From the NCBI GenBank assembly GCA_947646735.1, contig CANTFK010000024.1, positions 372,001 through 436,000 on the forward strand: a stretch of DNA of 64,000 nt, in the 5' to 3' direction. The stretch is from Peronospora farinosa. Taxonomy: Eukaryota > Oomycota > Peronosporomycetes > Peronosporales > Peronosporaceae. Positions within the stretch are counted from its first letter, which is position 1, and each line of letters starts with the position of its first letter. The translations under genes were made by a program, and so were the position numbers. This document shows, in pieces, positions 53,555-64,000 of this stretch. The notes beneath the pieces are model-generated. The model saw only the letters and a list, made by a program, of their open reading frames with translations, did no database searches and was not told where the DNA came from.

Positions 53555-54107
53555 TCCCACGCCATCTCCAAAAGATTTGATATCTCCTCGGCAAATGAAA
53601 AACGCAATTGAGGCACCTCGACTGAGGATGCCTCCGGCATCTTGTCTTCCACGACCTCAAACAACTCGTTCGTAAATTTATCCTCTTTGACCGAGACTGA
53701 TCCAAGGGTCTTTTATTTCAACGTGACCTTCATCGTCTTAATATTTATGTGCTCGTTGTCGAGTCACCACGACCTTTGACCAAGAATAAAGTGTCGTTGC
53801 TGTTATAGCCAACGTAATCCTTTCAACCTCACCAGGCTCAAGGCTCTGTCGCCGTTCTTGTGGCGCTTGACTTCCTGTCAGCCCACCATCAACTGCCACA
53901 GACTTTTGGCTCTGTGCAGGACCATCGGACGCATGGCTACTTGTCATCGTACCATTCACTACACCAGTCTTTTCGACCTGGGTAGGAATATGTGTCACCT
54001 GGCTTTCCGCCAGTGCACTCACAGCTACACCACTCCTTTCGAGCTGGGTAGTTCCTGGTGTCGATTGACATACCGTCATCGCACCCTCGACTGTGTTGGA
54101 CACAGCA

Positions 54108-54692
54108 TCAGTCACATAAGCCTCTCGCAGAGCACTTCCTTCCGGTGTCTTGCGTAGAGCTAGCGACTGTGCGTGTACGCCAGTCTATCCATGGTTGGTG
54201 TTTAGCCAACCAAGGCATGCCTAGGATGAGGTCGTACGGACTCTCCATACCTAGCACTGTGAACTTCTCTTTACAAGAGAAGTCACTGAAACTGAAGGCG
54301 AGTTCAACTTGAACTCCCTCCGATTTAACGAGCGCGCCGTTCGCTAAACGAACGATCGCCTCTTCTCGCTTGCCATCCTGGCAAAGCGACTCATAACTCG
54401 CCGGTCTCTTTTTAAGAGCCGCGACTTTCGCAAAGTTTAGTGATGCATCCGAATCAACAAGAAGGGTCATCACTTGGTCATAGCCTCGTACTCGAGCGAT
54501 ATAGACCAAAAGGGTTGAGGTCCGATCTTTTGGTGCCTCAGGGATTATGCTACCCATTTGTTCGATTACTCTGAACTTAGGGGTAGCTTCAGAGTCCGCG
54601 ACAGTAGAACATCCCGCCCCTACTGCGCTCCCACATTTCCCGACCGGTGTTGAATCCGTGCGTCGCGCACGCTGGTTCTTCGCACCACACAT
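54108..54692 (-). pseudogene. TE1 protease
   Basis: Essentially the same protein as TE5 59354-59935. The active site reads LLVDSDASLNFAK: the canonical Gly of DSG is Asp, so probably inactive. One base is missing near 54130 relative to TE5, changing the C-terminus. Confidence 0.85.
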
Positions 54693-54813
54693 TAATAGAG
54701 AGTTTTCCGGCTGGGCATCTTAGCACCAGCAGCTACCTTGGCGTAGCCGCGAGCCATCATATGACCGCGCTTGCCGCACTTATGGCAGACATCGTCTGCA
54801 TTGTCCAACTTCA

Positions 54814-55446
54814 TTAGAGTGGAGTCCGACTTCTCGACCACAGCTTATAATAAGCTGTCGCCGAGGCACTGTTGTAGGATTGCTCCACAACTAAGGCAAT
54901 ATCAATTGCCTCCTTCATCATATTTGTCACCTTTCTAAGAAGGGCCTGGCGCGATGGGCCGTTCCGTAGTCCAGTCATAATCGTAGGCACCTTAATGTGT
55001 TCCGGTATCGGACCTACATTACGGAACGCAGACAGCGAACGCATCTCCTGCACATACTCTTGCAGAGAGCGTTTCGCCTGTCGTGCTCCAAAGAAGCGCG
55101 CCATAAGCAACACTTCGTTGTTAGGCGGCTGATACATGGCGCGAATCTTTGCCTTAAAGATCGCCCATGATGGAAATGCATCAGCATTAGCCATCAGCGC
55201 AGAGTATGCCCACTCTGACGCTTTGCCACGCAAGTTGGACATGGCATACGACACCATTCTGGTGTCGTCTTCGATGAGCTGCGCCACTCCACATTGCTCC
55301 ACTGCTAATAGCCAGTGAACAATCGTGTGAGGGCTAGTTCCATCGAACTTCGCAGGGTCCATCCAAATGGGCCTCGGTTGAGCAGGCCGGGCAAAGAGCG
55401 TCTCAACAGTTCTGTTGAGCGCCTCGTACCGGACTATCTCACGCAA
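54814..55446 (-). pseudogene. TE1 gag
   Basis: 210 codons identical to TE5 gag over 193 residues (RPIWMDPAKFDGTSPHTIV, LRGKASEWAYSALMANADAF). The N-terminus is out of frame upstream of 55446. A CHKCGKRGHMMARG knuckle, lacking the last Cys, lies at 54740-54800. Confidence 0.85.
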
Positions 55447-55876
55447 AAGCTCATCCTGAGTCTTACTTATGGACGCAGCCGTTGCTTGGCTGTTTACCTC
55501 GGATTTCTGCGCTGTCCGGGCACAAACGTTTCAAATTGCTCCAACTGAGCAATAAGTTGATCAGGAGGACAAATTAAGAGATATTTCGGGGCTTCTTCAC
55601 CAAGTCCCTGCACCAAGTGCTCTACCACCTCCCAATGATGTTGGGAGAGGTGAGGAAGATCACCTCAATCCACGTTGAAGGACATACGTATCACACGGAC
55701 GCTCAGAGAGAAGGGTCGTGGGAAGAGCTACTAGTGCTACAAAGTACTTTGTAAAGAAGCTGCCACAAGCTACTATATCACACACCTTCGAGCAGCGTGA
55801 GAAAGCGGTCAAACCGTCTTGCCTCCGCGTGCGGTGGTGGCGGTGGTGGTCATCGCCGAAGCACTGTACTAACCGT

Positions 55877-56319
55877 TGCCGGTAGCCTAAGTGAAATGCG
55901 CTAAGAAATTTTTAACAATTGCTTCACTTGAGCCACGCAGAAGCTTATCCAACTTCTTGTGCGAAGTGACAGGTAGTTTGCAAATTCAAGACTGAATGAT
56001 ATATAGTAAAAATGTTTTAATTTCACTCTTATTACTGATTTGTTAATTATACAAAGATCGGATGCGCGTCTCTTAAGAAGCGTATCCCTACATGCTAGCT
56101 TAAATAAATTTAAGGTCGCTGATGACGTCCATCTGTGACGCCATCATGACGTCTAGTCCTAACTGGACGTCCTCCCGTCGAATGTGGATCCATCAATGGA
56201 TATCACACTCACGAGGGTGAGCGCCTCACCCAAGTGGGAGGTCTGAGGAACTACGTCCTCTTTTAGACCTCCCCGTTATCATATATTTAACAGAATCGTG
56301 TAACCATTGGCCCTTTACA
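55877..56319 (-). repeat. TE1 5' LTR
   Basis: About 443 bp; minus strand TGTAAAGGGCCAATGGTTACACG at its start. Alignable with the TE5 LTR in blocks (CACTTGGGTG, GTGATATCCATT-ATGGAT, GGATACGCTTCT-AAGAG, CAGTCTTGAATTT) but much diverged. Inner boundary approximate. Confidence 0.65.
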
Positions 56320-57664
56320 AACACGTGATGATGACATCCGTCCATGTGAAGCAACATTACACAAACGCGATGTCGTCCACGTTCATGTCTGCGAAGTGTG
56401 AAGTCGTTTCCCGGTTGGCGCCATGTCAGACTGATTTTCGTCAGGTACACGTCGCTTATGTACCTGCAACAAGTTGCATAATCGTCTTTACCGAACTATA
56501 TAGTACACTGATTAAAGCGTTGCTTAAGGGCGTGACGCTTAGGCTCATAACCTGATGTAGCTTAAGCGGTGGAGCAAAAAAAAGATCCTAGAGAGGTCAA
56601 TCTATCAAAGCTTACTTCCTACTCTATAAGACATATGAAGCGCTTATAAAATCATGATGACCATTTAGTCAATCTACTTGTCTGATTAACCCTGAGTGAT
56701 TATTTTAAGTACTATGCGTAATAACTATTCCTTGAAATTTGGACTGTACTAGTAACTTTCAATGAGAGCATTTCATTTTCGTCCAATTTGTCTTTCCTAT
56801 CCATCGCATCTACTATCCAGCCAACCAGGTTCGAGCGCATTTAAGTCATGTCCTTGACTTACCTATTATAAACGGTGCGTTCTAACATCATTGCGTTTTC
56901 AGAGCATGTTAAAGGGGTAAAGGAACGGTTCGCCATATGAAAATCTTAAACCGAGCGCTGGGATACAATGAGCGCATATTTTCTATAAACAAGGGGTAAG
57001 TCAAATGGAATCTCGGTGACAGGGGGCAATTAGATGCAGATTCGGTCGACTCTGCAAATCGCTTGCAGCTTCGAAATATAAGCTCGTATAAATGAGTGTG
57101 CCTGTAGTAAAAAGCTGCTGTATTATGCTCCTGAGTTGAAGTAGTTGGCATAACTAAGATCGTTGCCAATGGGATGGGACCTTACAAAAGCGGTTGCTTA
57201 TGAGTAGAAAAGAGTCTGACAAAGGACAAACGGTTGGAATTTTAGCTGTACCGCCGGAATATGAATACGCTAAGTACTTAATTTGAAATGTGCAAAGTGC
57301 AAAGCAAGTCGTCTTTAGCAAAAAGAGATAAACTAAGTGAATATCGTATTGTGTGTCATAAGTAACGTACGCGGTGCTATCATGTAAATTTATGGACATA
57401 ATATACGCTCAACGAAGCTCTCAGCGGATGGGAATACAACAGATGCCGTCAACTGTGTCGCTTATATTATGCTAATCAAAGTACATATCACTAAAGTTTG
57501 CTGTCGAGCTTCATTGTAGTGTTATGCACAATAAATGATATAATCGGACCTGGAGTGAACCAGGCTTGCATCAAGATGAATAAGAACTTCAGAATCGTTG
57601 CCGCGTCAAGCACTTAAGACACAACGTATCATGCATTCCAAACACGATAAATTACAGCTTAAGT
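56320..57664. other. spacer between TE1 and TE5
   Basis: AT-rich, short ORFs only, no domain, tRNA or LTR pair recognised. Confidence 0.4.
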
Positions 57665-58127
57665 TGTAACAGGGTATCTAGTTACACGTAAACATTAAGT
57701 AATATACTTAATGTTTGGTCTAAAAGTATCCATGATTACTTTTGACCTGTCACTTGGGTGCGATACACAAATGTGATCCACCCTCGTGAATGTGATATCC
57801 ATTTATGGATTCACATTAGAAGGGATGACGCTAGTTGAAGCTAGGAATCACGACGTCTCAGAAGGACGTCAGTTGCGATCTTAAATCTAGATTTAAGATC
57901 ATGCGACAGGATACGCTTCTAAAGAGTCGCGTATCCGATCTATATATATACATATATATATAGCCAATCAGTAGTTAAATATATATTTAGTTATAATTAA
58001 TTAAATATAGCTCAGTCTTGAATTTACTTAAACAACGCACCACGCAAGAGAAGTTTGAAAGACTTCTGCGTGACGTCGGTGCTTTAGTGTTAAGAAGTTC
58101 GTTGCACTCTCGCTTAAGCGAGAGGCA
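57665..58127 (+). repeat. TE5 5' LTR
   Basis: TGTAACAGGG...GAGGCA. Contains an AT dinucleotide run near 57940-57960 and ends in a long hairpin whose core CTCTCGCTTAAGCGAGAG is a perfect palindrome. Confidence 0.7.
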
Positions 58128-58329
58128 ACTGGTGGTACGACTCCTGAAGCAGTCGACCAACCTCCCAACCACCCTCGCATGCGAAGGTAAGACGGTATAA
58201 CCGCTTCCTCGCTTGTGCATAAGGTGTGTGCTCGAAGTACGAGGCAACTTCGTAGAAGTGCCCGTCTACACTTGGTAGCACTAGTAGTCCTTTACACGAC
58301 CCGTCTCTCTGAGCGTGCGTGTGGTTGAC

Positions 58330-59232
58330 ATGGTCCTTAATATGGACTGGAGTGACTTCCCTCACCTCTCCCAACATCATTGGGAGCTGGCAGAGCATAT
58401 GGCGCAGGGACTTGGTGAACAAACCCTGGTCAATCTCTTGCATTGTCCTCCTGAGCAACATGTTGCTCAGTTGGAGCAATTTGAGATTGAATTTTATCAT
58501 TTTTTTAGTTATATGTTTGTGCTCGGACAGCGTAGAAACGCGTCCGAGGTAAACAGCCAAGCAACGGCTGCGTCCATCACTAAGACTCAGGATGAGCTTA
58601 GGCTTGAGCAGGCACGTAATGAGGCGCTCAACAGGACTGTTGAGACGCTCTCTGCCCGGCCTGCTCAACCGAGGCCCATTTGGATGGACCCTGCGAAGTT
58701 CGATGGAACTAGCCCTCACACGATTGTTCACTGGCTATTAGCAGTGGAGCAATGTGGAGTGGCGCAGCTCATCGAAGACGACACCAGAATGGTGTCGTAT
58801 GCCATGTCCAACTTGCGTGGCAAAGCGTCAGAGTGGGCATACTCTGCGCTGATGGCTAATGCTGATGCATTTCCATCATGGGCGATCTTTAAGGCAAAGA
58901 TTCGCGCCATGTATCAGCCGCCTAACAACGAAGTGTTGCTTATGGCGCGCTTCTTTGGAGCACGACAGGCGAAACGCTCTCTGCAAGAGTATGTGCAGGA
59001 GATGCGTTCGCTGTCTGCGTTCCGTAATGTAGGTCCGATACCGGAACACATTAAGGTGCCTACGATTATGACTGGACTACGGAACGGCCCATCGCGCCAG
59101 GCCCTTCTTAGAAAGGTGACAAATATGATGAAGGAGGCAATTGATATTGCCTTAGTTGTGGAGCAATCCTACAACAGTGCCTCGGCGACAGCTTATTATA
59201 AGCTGTGGTCGAGAAGTCGGACTCCACTCTAA
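58330..59232 (+). pseudogene. TE5 gag
   Basis: 300 codons from ATG 58330 (MVLNMDWSDFPHLSQHHWEL). Capsid text includes DPAKFDGTSPHTIVHW, KASEWAYSALM, EYVQEMRSLSAFR and PTIMTGLRNGPSRQ. A TAA at 59230 cuts it before the zinc knuckle, which follows in another frame (59233-59352, CHKCGKRGHMMARG; last Cys replaced by Gly). Confidence 0.85.
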
Positions 59233-59353
59233 TGAAGTTGGACAATGCAGACGATGTCTGCCATAAGTGCGGCAAGCGCGGTCATATGATGGCTCGCGGC
59301 TACGCCAAGGTAGCTGCTGGTGCTAAGATGCCCAGCCGGAAAACTCTCTATTA

Positions 59354-59935
59354 ATGTGTGGTGCGAAGAACCAGCGTGCGCGACGCACGGATTCAACACC
59401 GGTCGGGAAATGTGGGAGCGCAGTAGGGGCGGGATGTTCTACTGTCGCGGACTCTGAAGCTACCCCTAAGTTCAGAGTAATCGAACAAATGGGTAGCATA
59501 ATCCCTGAGGCACCAAAAGATCGGACCTCAACCCTTTTGGTCTATATCGCTCGAGTACGAGGCTATGACCAAGTGATGACCCTTCTTGTTGATTCGGATG
59601 CATCACTAAACTTTGCGAAAGTCGCGGCTCTTAAAAAGAGACCGGCGAGTTATGAGTCGCTTTGCCAGGATGGCAAGCGAGAAGAGGCGATCGTTCGTTT
59701 AGCGAACGGCGCGCTCGTTAAATCGGAGGGAGTTCAAGTTGAACTCGCCTTCAGTTTCAGTGACTTCTCTTGTAAAGAGAAGTTCACAGTGCTAGGTATG
59801 GAGAGTCCGTACGACCTCATCCTAGGCATGCCTTGGTTGGCTAAACACCAACCATGGATAGACTGGCGTACACGCACAGTCGCTAGCTCTACGCAAGACA
59901 CCGGAAGGAAGTGCTCTTGCGAGAGGCTTATGTGA
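59354..59935 (+). pseudogene. TE5 protease
   Basis: 193 codons. LLVDSDASLNFAKVAAL at the active site (DSD instead of DSG) and YDLILGMPWLAKHQPW near the end. The substitution is shared with TE1, so it predates their split or was copied by conversion. Confidence 0.85.
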
Positions 59936-60596
59936 CTGATGCTGTGTCCAACACAGTCGAGGGTGCGATGACGGTATGTCAATCGACACCAGGAACTACC
60001 CAGCTCGAAAGGAGTGGTGTAGCTGTGAGTGCACTGGCGGAAAGCCAGGTGACACATATTCCTACCCAGGTCGAAAAGACTGGTGTAGTGAATGGTACGA
60101 TGACAAGTAGCCATGCGTCCGATGGTCCTGCACAGAGCCAAAAGTCTGTGGCAGTTGATGGTGGGCTGACAGGAAGTCAAGCGCCACAAGAACGGCGGCA
60201 GAGCCTTGAGCCTGGTGAGGTTGAAAGGATTACGTTGGCTATAACAGCAACGACACTTTCTTCTTGGTCAAAGGTCGTGGTGAATCGACAACGAGCACAT
60301 AAATATTAAGACGATGAAGGTCACGTTGAAATAAAAGACCCTTGGATCAGTCTCGGTCAAAGAGGATAAATTTACGAACGAGTTGTTTGAGGTCGTGGAA
60401 GACAAGATGCCGGAGGCATCCTCAGTTGAGGTGCTTCAACTTGTCTTGGCATCTGCCGAGGAGATAGTAAATCTCTCGGAGATGACGTGGGATCTGTTCC
60501 TGTCCGAACTAAAGGAAGGAAAGATTCTACGAGATAGTCGCACCAGTTCCAGAAGAGAACGTGGTGAACTGTTGCTCTTCATTCACAATGGATGAG
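59911..60596 (+). pseudogene. TE5 PR-RT linker
   Basis: Frames 59911-60309 (Ser/Thr/Gln-rich, TQVEKTGVVNGTMTSSHAS) and 60383-60595 (MPEASSVEVLQL) form the low-complexity linker before RT, separated by a stop. Confidence 0.6.
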
Positions 60597-61406
60597 AGCG
60601 TCTTGGAGACCGACAAAAAGAAACGGTTCGCTGCTCAAGGCTGGGATGCCTTGAAGGACAGCCCGTTCTATGATGTTCTGTGGAAACACTATAATGTGTT
60701 TCCAGCAGAAGTGCCGAGCCGCCTACCGTCCGATAGGAGCATCAGGCACGAGATTGACCTGGAGCCTGGCACCAAGTATTGTGTGACCAGGCAATGGCCG
60801 TTGCCGAAGGAACAAGTCGATTACATCGATGAGTTCTTCGACAAGCGAGCCAAGGTGGGAAATGTACGTGAGAGCAAGTCACCTCACTGCAGCCCGACCT
60901 TCTGTGTGCGTAGAGCAACAGGTGGATGGCGCGTGGTTCACGCTTATAATAATCTGACCAGGGCCACCATTCCAGCTCAAACGCCGATCCCGCGGAAAGA
61001 TGTTTTGTTGAATTCCATGGGAAAGTCAACTATCTTTTCCGCGTTGGATCTGAAGGATAGCTACTATCAGGTTCTCATGAGAGATACCGATGTAGCCAAA
61101 ACGGCAGTAAGCACCCCAAGCGGTATGCTGTGGGAGTGGCTTGTGATGCCACAAGGGTTGAAAAATGCTCCGGCAACATTCAACCGAGTAGTGGCTCACG
61201 TGATGCGTCAGCACCGTGCCTACGCGCCCCATTACTTTGACGATGTATTCGTGCATAGTAGGGCGGAGGACGGTCTGAGCGCGATAGAGTCGCACAAGCG
61301 TCATTTAGACGCTGTGTTGCAGACTCTGGGTGACGCCCAATTATACGTTAGCTTGCAAAAGTGCGTAATAGGGGTCCCCGAGATCCTGTACTGGGCTGCA
61401 TCGTAG
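60561..61406 (+). pseudogene. TE5 reverse transcriptase
   Basis: 281 codons: RHEIDLEPGTKYCVTRQWPL, RRATGGWRVVHAYNNL, FSALDLKDSYYQVLM, VMPQGLKNAPATFNR and the YxDD equivalent HYFDDVFVHS. Frame is lost at about 61390 (VPEILYWAAS, expected VPEIPVLG). Confidence 0.9.
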
Positions 61407-61473
61407 GTGTACATGGTGTACGAGCAGACCCAGAAAAGAAAAGGCTGTAAAGGAATGGCCAGTCCCACGACAT

Positions 61474-61785
61474 GTGAAGGATCTGCGCCAATTCCTTGGG
61501 CTCGCTAATTACTTGCATAAGTACAGCAAGAATTATGCGGAGCAGACCAAGCCATTGTCTGACCTTTTAAAAAAGGATACAGAATGGACTTGGTCAAAGG
61601 AACAAGAAGATGAGTTCACTTCAGTGAAGCAATCTCTTGTAGAGGCACCGGTCTTGGCATTGCCAGACGCGGATAAGCCCTTTAGCGTCGTCTGCGATGC
61701 AAGCAATTTTGCAACTGGCAGCGCGCTCATGCAGAAGGATGACGACGGCGTTGACCGTGTCATATCGTATCAGTCTCGTCTTTGA
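61474..61785 (+). pseudogene. TE5 RT connection and RNase H start
   Basis: LRQFLGLANYLHKYSKNYA, WTWSKEQEDEFTSVKQSL and VVCDASNFATGSALMQ (catalytic Asp). Stop after SYQSRL; continues one frame over. Confidence 0.85.
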
Positions 61786-62291
61786 AAGCCGCAGAGCTGA
61801 TTTACCCTGTGCATGACAAGGAGCTACTTTCAATGAAGTATGCACTTGTTAAGTTTCGGGTGCAACTCTTGGGCACCGAGCCTTTTGTGGTTTCTACGGA
61901 TCACGCAACACCGCGGACCGCTAAAAATTCTCCGCACCTCTCGCCGAGAATGGCAAGATGGCTGACATTCTTCTCTGAATTTGATTTCGAAGTTGAATAT
62001 AAGCCGGGTAAGTCGAATGTCTTGGCTGACGCGTTATCGCGCAGACCAGACTTCGAGGCAAGACACCAGGATAGTGTGTCTCGTGCGAAAGCACAAGTTG
62101 AGTCGTCAACATTGGCAGCCATGAGGTCCTACCATGTGACGAGCTCAATAGCCTCCGATATCAAGGAGTGTTACAGTCAGGACGAAAATTGTCGCCTGCT
62201 GTCGGATCATTTTGGTGGACGAAAGGTTACCCTTCCGTCGCACCTCAAAGCGAAGCTTAATCGCTTCAGTTACAGGTATGGCCTGTTATAG
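61782..62291 (+). pseudogene. TE5 RNase H end and pre-integrase region
   Basis: YPVHDKELLSMKYALVKFRV, VVSTDHATPRTAK, then KPGKSNVLADALSRRPDFE. The TDHA...LADALSR pair marks the RNase H end. Stop after YGLL. Confidence 0.85.
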
Positions 62292-62315
62292 CATCAGCTG
62301 TCACCCTGTGATCCC

Positions 62316-62798
62316 TTGAGAATCTATGTCCCTCATGACACAGATCGCAAGCTGATGATACTTCAGAAGTGCCATGATGCGCCATCTAGTGAGCATCTGG
62401 GCCGTGAAAAGACATTCTTACGAGTGTCAGAGGAATTTTGGTGGCCCCATCTATACCAGTGGGTGGCTAACTATATTCGCTCTTGCGAAGAGTGTCAGCG
62501 CATTAAGCCTGCACCTTCGAACAATGCGCCACTGAAGCCACTGCCGATTCCAACTGAATGTTGGAAGTTGGTCATTTTGGACTTCATGTTTGGCTTACCG
62601 CCTGACCATAAAGGCAGGACGGGGCTCTTCGTCTTTGTAGACAGACTGAGCAAGAGTGTGCATTTGGCACCATGTAGCAGGAAAAGAGGCTGCCCTCTTG
62701 TTCCTGGATCACGTGTATCGACTACACGGGATGCCCGAGTCCATAGTATCGGACCGGGATCCGCGTTTTACGTCGGGTTTTTGGCGACATGTGTTTGA
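62316..62798 (+). pseudogene. TE5 integrase zinc domain and core start
   Basis: KCHDAPSSEHLGREKTF...CEECQRIKP is the HHCC finger; LVILDFMFGLP holds the first core Asp. Frame breaks after VHLAPC; the second Asp (IVSDRDPRFTSG) is in the frame 62656-62901. Confidence 0.85.
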
Positions 62799-62819
62799 GA
62801 TGCTGGGTAGCAAATCCAT

Positions 62820-63773
62820 ATGTCAACAGCCGATCATCCCCAGATCGATGACCAAACAGAACGTGCCAATCGAGTCGTGGCGGATGTGTTGCGTACAGTA
62901 GCGACTCCTAAAGAATGGAGCAAGCAATTGCCATTCGTGGAGTTCGCTATTAATAACCGTGTTCACGCCAGTACGGTTGAAAAAAAAACACCGTTTTACA
63001 TTAACGGACTACGTCATCCTCGAACGCCAGTCTCGTTTGTACGCAGCCCGAGTCTTAGTGGGGGAGGGCCCCTCACTTCGCTCGGTGCGAATGCCAAAGA
63101 GGGCCAAGGTTGCCCTAGTGACACTGCTAGTTTAGCAATGGTCACGAAACCTATAGGTGTCACAAAGGAGGCACGGCAAGAAATGCATGTGCTCCTTGAC
63201 GATGACACTATAGTGTTATCAATAGCGTCGACCCATGAACGACCTCTTGGAGGCGTCATCGGCGAGCTGGATGCTAAAAGCGTGAGCGAAGCTCAGCGCT
63301 TTGTGGATGAGCGATTAGCCATCAAACGTAAAGTCCGTGACGCGATGGCAAGCGCACAGGACAAGCAAAAACAATATGCAGACCAGCATGGTCGCAAAAA
63401 CAATGACCATTTTAGTGTGGGGGACAAAGTGCTATTAAGTACTGCTACCCTACCTAAACATGCAATTTATGTACTACCTGGTGGTACTACTAAGCTATTG
63501 CCTCGATTCATTGGGCCCTTTACAGTGGTTGAAGAAGTTGGAGACCTAAATTATAGGCTCACTCTCCCACCGTATATGAAGACGCACCCCGTATTTTACG
63601 TGGGTCGTCTGAAGCGGTATGTTGATCCAGAAGAGATCACATATCCACATCGGTCTAACGAGACCGATGGTGAAGTCGATTGTGAGTCGAGCGTCGCGAC
63701 CGATCAGGCGACGAGGAAGCCGAGAGGCTCCCCGTGTATGAACGAGGCGATAGAGGACTCGGTGATCGAGTAG
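62820..63773 (+). pseudogene. TE5 integrase C-terminus with chromo/SH3-like end
   Basis: 317 codons: STADHPQIDDQTERANRVV carries the Glu of the DDE triad; WSKQLPFVEFAINNRVHAST follows. A charged insert leads to SVGDKVLLSTATLP, LLPRFIGPFTVVEEVGDLNY and HPVFYVGRLKRYVDPEE, the pol C-terminal module. Confidence 0.88.
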
Positions 63774-64000
63774 GACTCCGCGCTTGACGCGGGTCTCTCA
63801 TCACCAGTCGCTCTAGGATGTCCAAACGGGTCTTCAGGCGGTCATACCCCTGACGGTCTCTCGCCCTCACATCACGCAGATCCGAGGTCAGTCGCGAGAC
63901 TTGACTCTCGAGATCTGTCACCTGCCTCTTCAGCGCAGCAGACTCAGCCTGCGACTGAACAGCAGCAGGGTAGGCAGCCGCGAGTAGGTGGGCGTAATCG
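63655..64000 (-). CDS. antisense coiled-coil ORF at right edge, partial
   Basis: Open on the minus strand from the window edge to 63655 (about 114 codons, no start seen). LKRQVTDLESQVSRLTSDLR and YDRLKTRLDILERLV form a coiled coil, followed by an Arg/Ser-Pro tail. It overlaps the last 119 bp of TE5 pol on the opposite strand. Family unknown; gene status uncertain. Confidence 0.35.
   Translation of the reverse strand, partial: DYAHLLAAAYPAAVQSQAESAALKRQVTDLESQVSRLTSDLRDVRARDRQGYDRLKTRLDILERLVMRDPRQARSPTRSPSPLSPRSYTGSLSASSSPDRSRRSTHNRLHHRSR

Larger units (their letters stand above)
53555..56319 (-). mobile_element. TE1 left end: LTR, gag, protease (minus strand)
   Basis: Sister of TE5. Order on the minus strand: LTR 56319-55877, leader, gag, zinc knuckle, protease, pol start, cut at 53555 by TE2. 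From 53555 to about 55435 it is almost base-identical to TE5 58625-60497 in inverted orientation; beyond 55435 the two diverge strongly. Confidence 0.85.
57665..64000 (+). mobile_element. TE5, degraded Ty3/gypsy element, 3' end outside window
   Basis: 5' LTR 57665-58127, PBS-like TGGTGGTACGAC at 58130, gag, knuckle, protease, RT, RNase H, integrase and chromo-like end (stop at 63773). At least five frameshifts or stops separate the ORFs. Head-to-head with TE1. Confidence 0.85.

Overview
The window looks like an oomycete nuclear genome (Peronosporales: Phytophthora or a downy mildew). This rests on an intron-poor gene style, a 14/16 match to the oomycete initiator promoter, protein families typical of stramenopiles (secreted PLD-like protein, P5B ATPase, multi-PH AGC kinase) and abundant Ty3/gypsy elements with oomycete-type pol. 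The genus is inference.

The left half (1-30.5 kb) is a gene block. In order: the 3' part of a giant DUF3638/DUF3645 protein (1-5268 +), a P5B-type ATPase (6732-10943 +), a secreted PLD-like protein (11191-12888 -), mitochondrial EF-Ts (13299-14291 +), an aminopropyltransferase closer to thermospermine synthase than to spermidine synthase (14593-15582 -), an eight-exon ubiquitin C-terminal hydrolase (17373-18665 +), a PH-PH-PH / zinc-ribbon / Arb2 / AGC-kinase protein with a one-base frameshift in the glycine loop (19423-24168 -), a small Cys/His protein with a good initiator (25413-26132 -) and an endonuclease/exonuclease/phosphatase protein (29302-30468 +). Spacing becomes loose after 24 kb.

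The right half (31.8-64 kb) is almost wholly Ty3/gypsy retrotransposon, nested several levels deep. TE1 (minus strand) is the outermost element and is split into 31800-32416 and 53555-56319. TE2 (LTRs 32417-32759 and 53223-53554) sits inside TE1. TE3, a dual-RNase-H element with no visible integrase (41198-51139), sits inside TE2, and tandem 2041-bp TE4 units (37116-42466) are joined to TE3 through shared LTRs. A solo LTR with a 5-bp target duplication (52259-52718) also interrupts TE2. TE5 (57665 to the right edge, plus strand) is a sister of TE1 lying head-to-head with it. All gag-pol copies except parts of TE3 are broken by frameshifts or stops.

The most unusual signals are: (1) TE sequences of several families are packed with short perfect hairpins; (2) the TE4/TE3 LTR array is mosaic and is flanked by a 768-bp direct duplication of TE2, a footprint of ectopic recombination between insertions; (3) TE1 and TE5 have a nearly identical 1.9-kb core inside diverged LTRs and leaders; (4) TE4 carries a coiled-coil ORF antisense to its LTR direction; (5) TE2's integrase core is inverted in place.
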